From: an uncultured Leptospiraceae bacterium
GTDB lineage: Bacteria > Spirochaetota > Leptospiria > Leptospirales > Leptospiraceae
Length of the DNA: 9,634 nt
Assembly (NCBI GenBank): GCA_937924465.1
Contig: CALDSP010000064.1
Location: 1 to 9,634 of the forward strand
Reading direction: 5' to 3'
Shown here: in pieces, positions 1 through 5,790 of the stretch
Layout of the letters: the number at the start of each line of letters is the position of its first letter
Position numbering within the stretch: position 1 is the stretch's first letter
The notes under the pieces: model-generated
The model's input: the letters and a program-made list of their open reading frames with translations, nothing else
Databases searched by the model: none
What the model was told of the DNA's origin: nothing
Made by a program: the position numbers and the translations under genes

Positions 1-451
1 TAGTTTCGTGATGTCCCGTTCCAAATGCAAGTCCAGGATTCATATAAAGAGGGATAGAGTTGGGAATTTTTTGTAGCAAACTCAAGCCTTCTTGAGATTC
101 TTTTTCCCAACTAGGAATAATAACAAATTTTTGACCAATTATAAAAGGTTTATAAAATTCTTTATAAGCTTCTTCAAACTCTTTTGTTTCTACAATTCTA
201 GATTCTATATAAGAATTTTCACTAGCGTAAAGTTTTAGATGTATTCGAATCTTGATTTCTTTTTCTAGATCTTCCTCTGCAAGATAAACATGAATATTTG
301 TGTTATCTGCAAAAATTCCTTGTTTGGGTCTTTTTTGTTCAGAATCAAAAAGGATTTCATAGTGTCCTTGTGTTCCTAACTCATTTAGAAATTCAGTGAA
401 CTCTTCAGAAATTTCTTTGGGTAGGTTGCATTTCACTTCTCGATATTTCAT
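1..451 (-). CDS. prmA: Ribosomal protein L11 methyltransferase, N-terminal 150 residues (cut by window edge)
   Basis: PrmA trimethylates ribosomal protein L11 in the cytoplasm using S-adenosylmethionine. The frame is open from ATG at 451 leftwards to base 1, so the C-terminal part lies outside the window. The last visible residues (137-150) read MNPGLAFGTGHHET, the hallmark that opens the SAM-binding domain of PrmA. The first ~100 residues form the L11-recognition part, including an EAYKEFYKPF stretch (94-103) that I recall from leptospiral PrmA. The start is well fixed: an in-frame TAG lies five codons upstream and there is no other ATG between. No clear Shine-Dalgarno sequence precedes it. 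The gene is divergent from the DUF1564 gene across a 268 bp gap. The family call is firm; only the missing C-terminus is unseen. Confidence 0.93.
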   Translation of the reverse strand, partial: MKYREVKCNLPKEISEEFTEFLNELGTQGHYEILFDSEQKRPKQGIFADNTNIHVYLAEEDLEKEIKIRIHLKLYASENSYIESRIVETKEFEEAYKEFYKPFIIGQKFVIIPSWEKESQEGLSLLQKIPNSIPLYMNPGLAFGTGHHET

Positions 452-503
452 TAATCTAATTTTCTAAGTTTGAATTCTTTTTCAACTATTCTTAAACTTT
501 TTT

Positions 504-582
504 AACCTGTGTTGTAGTAACAACTACAAGCTCCAAAAATACGCAAAGCATAGGTAAAACCAACCTACTTTGTAGTAACAAC
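504..582 (+). repeat. Two direct copies of AACCT-N3-TTGTAGTAACAAC
   Basis: Copies lie at 504-524 and 562-582, starts 58 bp apart, and match at 18 of 21 positions; the final 13 bases (512-524 and 570-582) are identical. The 12-mer TGTAGTAACAAC also occurs on the opposite strand at 1131-1142, inside the DUF1564 gene. They could be tandem regulator-binding sites or the remnant of a small repeat family. The repetition is seen directly; the role is inference. Confidence 0.6.
512..529. promoter_or_regulatory. Inverted repeat TTGTAGT-aaca-ACTACAA
   Basis: Perfect 7 bp arms (512-518 and 523-529) surround a 4 bp centre. It overlaps the left copy of the direct repeat and sits about 60 bp upstream of the prmA start. 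The right copy at 570-582 lacks the second arm. No T-tract follows on either strand, so it is more like a protein-binding site than a terminator. No binding protein can be named from the sequence. Confidence 0.35.
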
Positions 583-719
583 ACCACTATTTTAGGACTT
601 GTGCATGGAAATAGAAATAAAAAAATTTTACAGAAGTGAATTCTCAAATACTTTTAAATTTTCTAACTAAAGGGCGTGTTTGTGCATTCTTTTTAAAGAA
701 AATTTCACTCTTCTAAAAT

Positions 720-1247
720 ATGAAGTATCAATTTATTCTAAACGAACCCAAACAAAATCTTGAAATCAAATCTAAACGAAAGACTGTGTCTACCCTTAGA
801 GTGCCTTTTCGATGCAATTCTACTGTAAAAAGGGGAATTTATAAGTATGGTAGTTTAGATAAATATTTAAATATCTTAATCAAAAGATATAGATTTCTTT
901 TTTACTCTGAATACTTCCTACCATCTAAAAATGCAAAAACGGAATACCAAGAGCGGGGACAGAATTTTGTTACTTGGAAATTTCGTCCTGAGAATAGGGA
1001 TTGGCTAGAGCTTAAGATGTGGGCGGACGCGTTAGGTATTTCTGCAACCCTAATGTTTGTGAGGCTTTTAGAGATCGAAGAATACTTTGATGTTGTTGTA
1101 AACGACAAACGCTTTCGTGCCATGAGCTTTGTTGTTACTACATCCTATTATGGGCGGGTTCCTCAATTACGAAAGGTTTTACGTAAAGGAAGAAGTATCT
1201 TAGAACGGTGGATCACATTCTACGACCCACAAAGTTTAACTACATAA
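720..1247 (+). CDS. DUF1564 family protein (Leptospira-type, function unknown)
   Basis: A 175-residue soluble protein with no signal peptide or membrane segment. Features that recall DUF1564 are a TVSTLRVP strand near the N-terminus (22-29), a basic LIKRY segment (53-57), and the conserved central block from about 75 to 120, with YQERGQ, FRPENRDWLELKMWADALGIS and a hydrophobic helix LMFVRLLEIE. As I know the family, it is confined to Leptospira-like genomes, often multi-copy, and of unknown function. The ATG at 720 gives the usual ~20 residues before the TVSTLRVP strand, but it has no Shine-Dalgarno; it is preceded only by an AT-rich leader. Local composition differs from the neighbours: bases 1021-1080 contain 29 G/C of 60, against 13 of 60 at 2341-2400. 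This and the flanking repeats suggest an accessory gene. The family call is from remembered motifs, not a search. Confidence 0.72.
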   Translation: MKYQFILNEPKQNLEIKSKRKTVSTLRVPFRCNSTVKRGIYKYGSLDKYLNILIKRYRFLFYSEYFLPSKNAKTEYQERGQNFVTWKFRPENRDWLELKMWADALGISATLMFVRLLEIEEYFDVVVNDKRFRAMSFVVTTSYYGRVPQLRKVLRKGRSILERWITFYDPQSLTT

Positions 1248-1307
1248 AAAATCAGCCCAACCACTATTTATATTAGATTTAACACAAAATACCCTTCCTA
1301 AAAGAGT

Positions 1308-2399
1308 TTATTTTTTGAACGATTTATGCATGTTTAGACCTTCAAGGTTTTGAATGTATTCTTCTAACATTTTTTCTAAGTTGGAATTCATTTTAGAAAA
1401 AAGTTCTGAATTCTTTTTTGTCTCTAAATTCGAAAATATAGAGACAATTTTTTGTTTTGGATACAGTTTCAGATAAGAATACGCATAATCACCTTTGCCT
1501 GAATGCCAAATTTTAGAAATATGTTTTTTATCCAATTGAATAAACCAACCAAATCCATAGTACTGGTTCTGTTTTAAAGAAACAGGAGGTCTTCGAAAAA
1601 AATTTTTAATTGTTTTTCGCATAATAAATTCTTCATCACCCAATTTTCCTGAACGTAAAATTATGTTTGCAAACTGAAATAGATCGTTAGGTGCAAGAGC
1701 CAATCCACTTGCCCCATCATAATTTTCTAGTTTTACATTATCTATATGCAAAGGTCTAAAGAAAATTTCTGTCAAATATTCACCCAACGTTTGAGTTGAC
1801 ACATTTTCTACTAATTTGGCTAAAATTCTATAGTTATAATTTGAATAAATAAACTTATCCCCTGCTCGTTGAACTTGATTTGGAATATTGTATTCTTTAG
1901 AACCAACAGAAAGCTTTAACCATAACTTGTCAGAAGAATTAGGAATCCCCGATGTATGATAAAGCAAATCTTTTATAGTAATTGGCTCATTTCTTAAGAA
2001 TGAAATCTCCTTAAATTCTGAGATATACTTTGTAATTGGATCATGAAATTTTATATATCCACCCTCTGCTAATTTGATGACTGCAAAAGCTGTAAACGGC
2101 TTAGCAATAGAAAAAAGAGGAACAGGAGTAGATGCCGAAATTCCATCGCTCATTTCTAGGATTTTTTGAGAATTAAAGTAAATTGCCGCGTAAGTTCCCT
2201 TTATTATACCCTTAGCACGTGACGTTTCTATTTCTAAAGCAATTTGTCTTTCCAAGAATTGTAGCTTTTCTACAAAAGAAGAAGAAACTATTTTTTTCTC
2301 TTTTGCAAAAATCCCATTTATACCAAGACTTAATATAAAAAGTAAGAATCTACAAATATTACAAAAAACAGGAAATACTTTTTGATTTAAAGAACTCAT
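1308..2399 (-). CDS. Exported serine hydrolase, beta-lactamase/class C (PF00144) family
   Basis: Secreted or periplasmic serine hydrolase of the penicillin-binding-protein-like fold; the substrate (peptidoglycan peptide, ester or beta-lactam) cannot be told. Numbered from the ATG at 2399, the N-terminus has a hydrophobic export signal (about residues 7-31, ending GIFA before KEKK). The three active-site motifs are in order: SIAK (97-100, nucleophile Ser and general-base Lys), YSN (185-187) and HSGKG (299-303, replacing the KTG triad, common in esterase-like members). LLYHTSGIP at 145-153 is a family signature. The frame extends upstream to a GTG at 2441, but that codon lies in a hairpin and has no ribosome-binding site, so I prefer the ATG, although it also lacks a clear one. 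It is the last gene of a leftward series after another exported protein. The product should be 363 residues, usual for the family. Confidence 0.82.
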   Translation of the reverse strand: MSSLNQKVFPVFCNICRFLLFILSLGINGIFAKEKKIVSSSFVEKLQFLERQIALEIETSRAKGIIKGTYAAIYFNSQKILEMSDGISASTPVPLFSIAKPFTAFAVIKLAEGGYIKFHDPITKYISEFKEISFLRNEPITIKDLLYHTSGIPNSSDKLWLKLSVGSKEYNIPNQVQRAGDKFIYSNYNYRILAKLVENVSTQTLGEYLTEIFFRPLHIDNVKLENYDGASGLALAPNDLFQFANIILRSGKLGDEEFIMRKTIKNFFRRPPVSLKQNQYYGFGWFIQLDKKHISKIWHSGKGDYAYSYLKLYPKQKIVSIFSNLETKKNSELFSKMNSNLEKMLEEYIQNLEGLNMHKSFKK

Positions 2400-2420
2400 T
2401 TTAAAGAGGATAAGAATTTT

Positions 2421-2445
2421 AAAGGAGGAGACGTACTCCACCTTT
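2421..2445. terminator. GC-rich hairpin between two exported-protein genes
   Basis: Read on the + strand, AAAGG-a-GGAG, loop ACGTA, CTCC-a-CCTTT: nine base pairs with one mismatch. On the + strand it runs straight into a T-rich tract (2443-2447 and beyond), like an intrinsic terminator, but no + strand gene leads into it. On the - strand it starts 6 bases after the stop of the upstream gene (2452) and is followed only by TTTAAAATTCTT. It may therefore act as a weak terminator or attenuator between the two leftward genes, or shield the end of the upstream mRNA. Confidence 0.45.
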
Positions 2446-2451
2446 TTATTT

Positions 2452-3360
2452 TTAATTAAACTCCATAACCTTGTAAATAGTCCGATGATTATTGAGTTCT
2501 ATTAAATGAAGTTTAGATTTTACTTTACTGTCGATTTCGCGCAGAATATCTCTGTAAGTCAAATAAATTTTCTTTTGTAAGTCAAACGGCATAATATCAG
2601 TATCATCAATTAATTTGCGAACTAGTCCGGGTTTGGTTTTTGTGTCGGGAGTTTTATCGGTCCATACCACATAACGAGTTTCTTTTTCTTCAGGAGAACG
2701 ATCTTTAAACCGATCTTCTACACCTTTATCGTCAAGATAAAAATCATTGCTTGTATAAAATTCAACGTAAATATCCCCATTCTCATCTGCTGGAATGGAT
2801 AGATCAGTAATGTTCTCTTCTTGATATTTGGGATGATCTAGTTCTTTCTCTCCTTCTACTTTAGGAGGACCTGGAGAAAATGGAGTTGGGTTTATAATTC
2901 TGCGCATTTCTTTTACGTAAATGTTTCCAGAAGAATTTACCCTATTCATTTGGATAATCACTCTAGAAAGACCTTTTTTATCTTCAGCTAAATAAAGGTA
3001 AGCCTTTGTTTCATAAACATGCTCATTAGGATAATCCTCACGAGTTACACCTTGACTTAACTCAAGCAAGAAGTATTCTTTCCCTTCTTTATCCTTATAA
3101 AAAAAGGTTTGTTCATCACTAGGAATATGATCGTTGTATCGAGCCGCATCACGAACCTTATTACCCACCACATATCCTTGAATTTTACCAATCATAGTTC
3201 CTATAGATTGATGCAGACGATCAATTTCTCTGTCCGCAAATTTGCGAGAACGAATCTTTTTTATATACTCATAATATTGCTTTTCTTCAAGTTTGATTGT
3301 AGTAGGCAAAGCATAAATTTCAATTCCAACTAATAATAAAAAAATAAGGGTTATTTTCAT
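2452..3360 (-). CDS. Exported protein of unknown function
   Basis: I do not recognise the family. The 302-residue product starts with a typical signal peptide, MKITLIFLLLVGIEIYA, with likely cleavage after Ala17, so it should reach the periplasm or beyond. There is no lipobox cysteine and no cysteine anywhere in the protein. The mature part is hydrophilic and highly charged, with a run of predicted beta segments (FFYKDKEGKEYFLLEL at 86-101, KAYLYLAE at 119-126, DIYVEFYTS at 196-204), a Pro-rich linker NPTPFSPGPP (157-166), and a C-terminal helix rich in Lys and Glu. No repeats, active-site motif or membrane segment follow the signal. The start is supported by AGAGGT about 7 bases upstream of the ATG. 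It lies 64 bp downstream of the rhodanese gene on the same strand and may be co-transcribed with it. Confidence 0.75.
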   Translation of the reverse strand: MKITLIFLLLVGIEIYALPTTIKLEEKQYYEYIKKIRSRKFADREIDRLHQSIGTMIGKIQGYVVGNKVRDAARYNDHIPSDEQTFFYKDKEGKEYFLLELSQGVTREDYPNEHVYETKAYLYLAEDKKGLSRVIIQMNRVNSSGNIYVKEMRRIINPTPFSPGPPKVEGEKELDHPKYQEENITDLSIPADENGDIYVEFYTSNDFYLDDKGVEDRFKDRSPEEKETRYVVWTDKTPDTKTKPGLVRKLIDDTDIMPFDLQKKIYLTYRDILREIDSKVKSKLHLIELNNHRTIYKVMEFN

Positions 3361-3424
3361 GAAAGACCTCTTTATTATTATCGAATTGATTAAATAGAGA
3401 ATTTATTTTTTCTAGAAAATTTCC

Positions 3425-3775
3425 TCAAGGCATATCATTCAAGCCACCAGCATTGAAAACATTTTTAAATCCTTGTAATTCCAAAATTTTTTTAGCTCTT
3501 ACTGAACGGTTTCCCGATTGACAATAAAGGATAATATTGGTTTGCTTACTTCCAAACTCATTTATACGAGATTCTATTTGATCTATTGGAATATTTATCG
3601 CATTGGGATAATGGCCTGCAGAAAATTCCATTGGAGTTCGAACATCTACAATTAAAGCTCCATTTTCTATTTTTGACTTTATGAGATTTTTATCTCCTAG
3701 TTCTTTGCTTTTAGCCAGACTTTGAAAAATTAGGACGGCAGCTATAAGAACTACCGCTGTTAAAAGGTATTTCAT
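3425..3775 (-). CDS. Exported or membrane-anchored single-domain rhodanese (sulfurtransferase)
   Basis: Rhodaneses move sulfane sulfur through a persulfide on the active-site cysteine. The 116-residue protein has an N-terminal hydrophobic segment (residues 3-18) that acts as a signal or anchor and puts the enzyme outside the cytoplasm, as in PspE. The domain follows: LIVDVRTPMEFSAGHYPNAINIPID (41-65), then the loop CQSGNRS (85-91) with the nucleophile Cys85 and the conserved Arg90, and the final NAGGLNDMP. Size is typical for a single-domain rhodanese. The start is well supported by a strong AGGAGG just upstream. It has a near-consensus promoter of its own and an operator-like inverted repeat immediately before the -35 box, so sulfur- or metal-responsive control is likely. 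The physiological acceptor is unknown. Confidence 0.9.
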   Translation of the reverse strand: MKYLLTAVVLIAAVLIFQSLAKSKELGDKNLIKSKIENGALIVDVRTPMEFSAGHYPNAINIPIDQIESRINEFGSKQTNIILYCQSGNRSVRAKKILELQGFKNVFNAGGLNDMP

Positions 3776-3793
3776 ATTTCCTCCTATAAAACA

Positions 3794-3822
3794 TATAAAA
3801 TAAAATTTTTCTCTTTTGTCAA
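3794..3822 (-). promoter_or_regulatory. Promoter of the rhodanese gene
   Basis: On the - strand a perfect -35 box TTGACA (3822-3817) is followed after 17 bp by TTTATA (3799-3794), an acceptable -10 box. Transcription would begin around 3787, just before the AGGAGG ribosome-binding site, giving a very short leader. Prediction by eye from sigma-70 consensus. Confidence 0.55.
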
Positions 3823-3823
3823 G

Positions 3824-3847
3824 TATTATACCCCGTATGGTATAATA
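3824..3847. promoter_or_regulatory. Operator-like 9-6-9 inverted repeat upstream of the rhodanese promoter
   Basis: TATTATACC (3824-3832) and GGTATAATA (3839-3847) are perfect complements around the spacer CCGTAT. The core TATACCCCGTATGGTATA resembles the ATACCCC/GGGTAT-type sites bound by CsoR-family repressors, including CstR, which senses persulfides and often controls rhodanese genes. It lies one base upstream of the -35 box. No U-tract follows on the - strand, so a terminator of rmuC is unlikely. The assignment to CsoR/CstR is inference; no such regulator is encoded in the window. Confidence 0.5.
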
Positions 3848-3868
3848 AAATTTGATTTTTTAAGGGTT

Positions 3869-5185
3869 TTAAGTATCTAATTCTACACTAGAAATTTCTA
3901 GTTCTTTTGTGTTGCTTGCTCCTAATTTTTTTAACCTTTCTGCTCGACTCAATAAACTTGTTTTTCCAGTTTCTAATTTTTTCATAGCATCCTCGTAAGA
4001 TTTCTGCGTTTTATTTAAATTATTACCTAAAGAAATCAGATCTCTCGTGAAATCTACAAATTTATCATATAAAAGCCCAGCTTCTTTGGCAATTTCTTTC
4101 GCATTTGTATTTTGGTTTTCTAGTTTCCATAAATTGCTTACCATCTTAAGAGTGAAGAGTAAAGTAAGTGAAGTTACTGGAATTACATTTCGGCTAAAGA
4201 AATATTGGAAAAAATCTCCTTTTTCTTGAAGAACTATGTTTAAAGCATTTTCTATAGGGACAAACATTAAAACAAAGTCTGGTGTATTCAATTGATTAGA
4301 TGTTTGATAATTTTTTTCTGCTAAGGACTTAGCATGTTTTTCAATACATCCAATGTGTTCCTTTAGATACTTTCGTTTCTCTTCTTCAGACTCAGAATTA
4401 CAATAATTTTCATAGGCAAGAAGAGATACTTTTGAGTCAATAATTAATTGCTTATTTTCAGGAAGTTCTAATATAATATCAGGTCTTTTTATTCGATTCT
4501 CTTCATCTTTTAAAGTTTCTTGCACTTTATAATGAATTCCTTTCTCTAATCCAGAAGATTCTAAAATTCTTTCTAAAATTCCTTCTCCCCAATTTCCACG
4601 AATTTTACTTTCCCCCTTAAGTGCTCTTGTTAAGTTTTGAGCCTCCAAACTCATTGTTTTATTAATTTCTGTAAGATTTCGAATTTCTGTGCGAAGGGAA
4701 ATAGATTGTTCTGCTTGTTCTTTTTGGGTAAAATCTAGCTTTTGTTCAAATTTTTGTAAGTTTTCTTTAAATGGTTTTAAGAAGTTTTCCAAAGTCAAAA
4801 GAGAATGATTCTGAAGCCTTTCAGAACTTTCTAGTAAAATATTTTTTGCTATATTAGAAAATTCTTGTGCAAGATTTTTTTTGTTCTCTTCCCATTCTTT
4901 TTTTTGAATATCAAAATTTACAAGGGTATTTTTAAAATCACTTTCTAAAGAAGTTTTTTGAATAAGCAATTCTTGATAACTTTTTTCTAACTCCTCTTTT
5001 TTTTGTAAAACATCCTTAAAGCGATATTCTAATTCTGAAAGTTTGGTCAATAAAATTGCATTTTCTTTTTTTATCTCATCCCATTCAGTTTGAGTTAAAT
5101 TTGTTTTAAAAAGAAATCTCCCCAAAAAATATCCAATAATAATTCCAATAATAAGAAAGGATATAGATGCAAAAATTAACTCCAT
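3869..5185 (-). CDS. rmuC: DNA recombination protein RmuC homologue
   Basis: RmuC proteins are predicted membrane-tethered nucleases that limit rearrangement at inverted repeats in E. coli. The 438-residue product has one N-terminal membrane helix (about residues 3-22), then a long charged coiled-coil (30-190). The RmuC domain begins at GESKIRGNWGE (191-201) and contains RPDIILELPENKQLIIDSK (234-252); the Asp at 236 and the Asp-Ser-Lys at 250-252 fit the PD-(D/E)xK-type core. The VLMFVPIENAL and AKEAGLLYDKF segments further on are also typical. Length and architecture match the family. The ATG at 5185 gives the membrane helix at the expected place; only a weak AGAAA precedes it. It is divergent from the VOC-prfB pair and 93 bp upstream of the rhodanese start, which has its own promoter. 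Confidence 0.93.
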   Translation of the reverse strand: MELIFASISFLIIGIIIGYFLGRFLFKTNLTQTEWDEIKKENAILLTKLSELEYRFKDVLQKKEELEKSYQELLIQKTSLESDFKNTLVNFDIQKKEWEENKKNLAQEFSNIAKNILLESSERLQNHSLLTLENFLKPFKENLQKFEQKLDFTQKEQAEQSISLRTEIRNLTEINKTMSLEAQNLTRALKGESKIRGNWGEGILERILESSGLEKGIHYKVQETLKDEENRIKRPDIILELPENKQLIIDSKVSLLAYENYCNSESEEEKRKYLKEHIGCIEKHAKSLAEKNYQTSNQLNTPDFVLMFVPIENALNIVLQEKGDFFQYFFSRNVIPVTSLTLLFTLKMVSNLWKLENQNTNAKEIAKEAGLLYDKFVDFTRDLISLGNNLNKTQKSYEDAMKKLETGKTSLLSRAERLKKLGASNTKELEISSVELDT

Positions 5186-5418
5186 AGTTTTTCTAATTTG
5201 AAACTAAGTATTTGTATAACAAGTGCTTTTGACATAATTTTGCTTGAGAATTGTAAATTGATTTATAAGTTTTTTAAAAATTTCTATTCAACATTATAAC
5301 ATTATCTTAATTAGTTCAAGTTATTTTAGGATGAAGAAATATAATTTGGCTTAAATTGTTTTTCAATAGACAATCCGTTTTTTGTTAATAATTTGGTCAA
5401 AGGATAAGGAAAAATTTT
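5186..5418. other. Divergent intergenic region between rmuC and the VOC-prfB pair
   Basis: No gene, RNA motif or strong hairpin was seen in these 233 bp. A possible + strand promoter lies at 5229-5257. No convincing - strand promoter for rmuC could be picked out of the AT-rich sequence. Confidence 0.5.
5229..5257 (+). promoter_or_regulatory. Possible promoter for the VOC-prfB pair
   Basis: TTGACA (5229-5234), 17 bp spacer, TGTAAA (5252-5257). The -35 box is perfect and the -10 box matches 4 of 6. It lies about 160 bp upstream of the first ATG, which would give a long leader, so a nearer promoter is possible. Confidence 0.3.
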
Positions 5419-5787
5419 ATGATTATTGTTGAAGGACTGAAATACATTACTTTAGCTGTTACGGATTTGAAAAAATCTGTAGAGTTTTATTCGGATATTT
5501 TTGATTTTGAAGTATTGGAAGAGACACGAACAGACAAATCTGTAATTTTAGAATTAGAGCCTGTTCACCTTAGGTTGGTTCAAGTAGGAAAAGTAGAAAA
5601 TCAACTTACAAAGCTTAAAATTCCTGTCCTTAGCTTTGAGATGGATGTAGATGACTTTACAGAAGCCATTGCAGAACTTGAGGAAAAAGAAATTCAAATT
5701 GTTTTAGGTCCAGAACTTCAAAGAGAAGGAGAACGTTTGGTTTTTGAGGATCCCGACAAAAACTTAGTTGAAATTTTTTACGAATAA
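5419..5787 (+). CDS. VOC-superfamily (glyoxalase/dioxygenase fold) protein
   Basis: A small cytoplasmic 122-residue protein with the paired beta-alpha-beta-beta-beta modules of the vicinal oxygen chelate fold. Module one is GLKYITLAVTDLKKSVEFYSDIF (6-28), followed by VILELEPVHLRLVQV (42-56). Module two ends in the classic LVFEDPDKNLVEIFYE (107-122), with the metal-ligand position Glu118 kept. The usual first ligand, a histidine at the start of strand one, is replaced by Tyr9, so it may not bind metal like a standard glyoxalase I. The reaction and substrate cannot be assigned. The start has AAGGA about 9 bases upstream. The stop is 3 bp from the prfB ATG, so the two are very likely one transcript. 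Confidence 0.82.
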   Translation: MIIVEGLKYITLAVTDLKKSVEFYSDIFDFEVLEETRTDKSVILELEPVHLRLVQVGKVENQLTKLKIPVLSFEMDVDDFTEAIAELEEKEIQIVLGPELQREGERLVFEDPDKNLVEIFYE

Positions 5788-5790
5788 TTT

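Larger units (their letters stand above)
452..719. other. Divergent intergenic region between prmA and the DUF1564 gene
   Basis: No gene is visible in these 268 bp. They hold the duplicated 21 bp block at 504-524 and 562-582, an inverted repeat at 512-529, and two copies of the octamer TTGTGCAT (599-606 and 680-687). No convincing -35/-10 pair stands out for either flanking gene. The region should contain both promoters, because the genes diverge here. Confidence 0.6.

Noticed and set aside
902..1123. Open frame of 73 codons opposite the DUF1564 gene
   Set aside because: It lies wholly antisense to a gene with recognisable family motifs; no ribosome-binding site or family features. The same applies to open frames opposite the exported-protein gene (3109-3333), rmuC (4047-4229) and prfB (5973-6176).
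2400..2441. GTG at 2441 as start of the serine hydrolase
   Set aside because: It lies inside a hairpin stem with no ribosome-binding site upstream, and the extra 14 residues precede an otherwise normal signal peptide beginning at the ATG at 2399.
3408..3419. Palindrome TTTTCTAGAAAA between the rhodanese and the exported-protein gene
   Set aside because: Short and made almost only of A/T; such palindromes are expected by chance in this AT-rich DNA, and no T-tract makes it a terminator.
3824..3847. Inverted repeat as the terminator of rmuC
   Set aside because: The stem is mostly A/T with no U-tract after it on the - strand, and it abuts a perfect -35 box, so an operator is the better reading.
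5331..5354. Seven-codon ORF (MKKYNLA) upstream of the VOC gene as a leader peptide
   Set aside because: No run of regulatory codons, no attenuator hairpin after it, and length within chance expectation.
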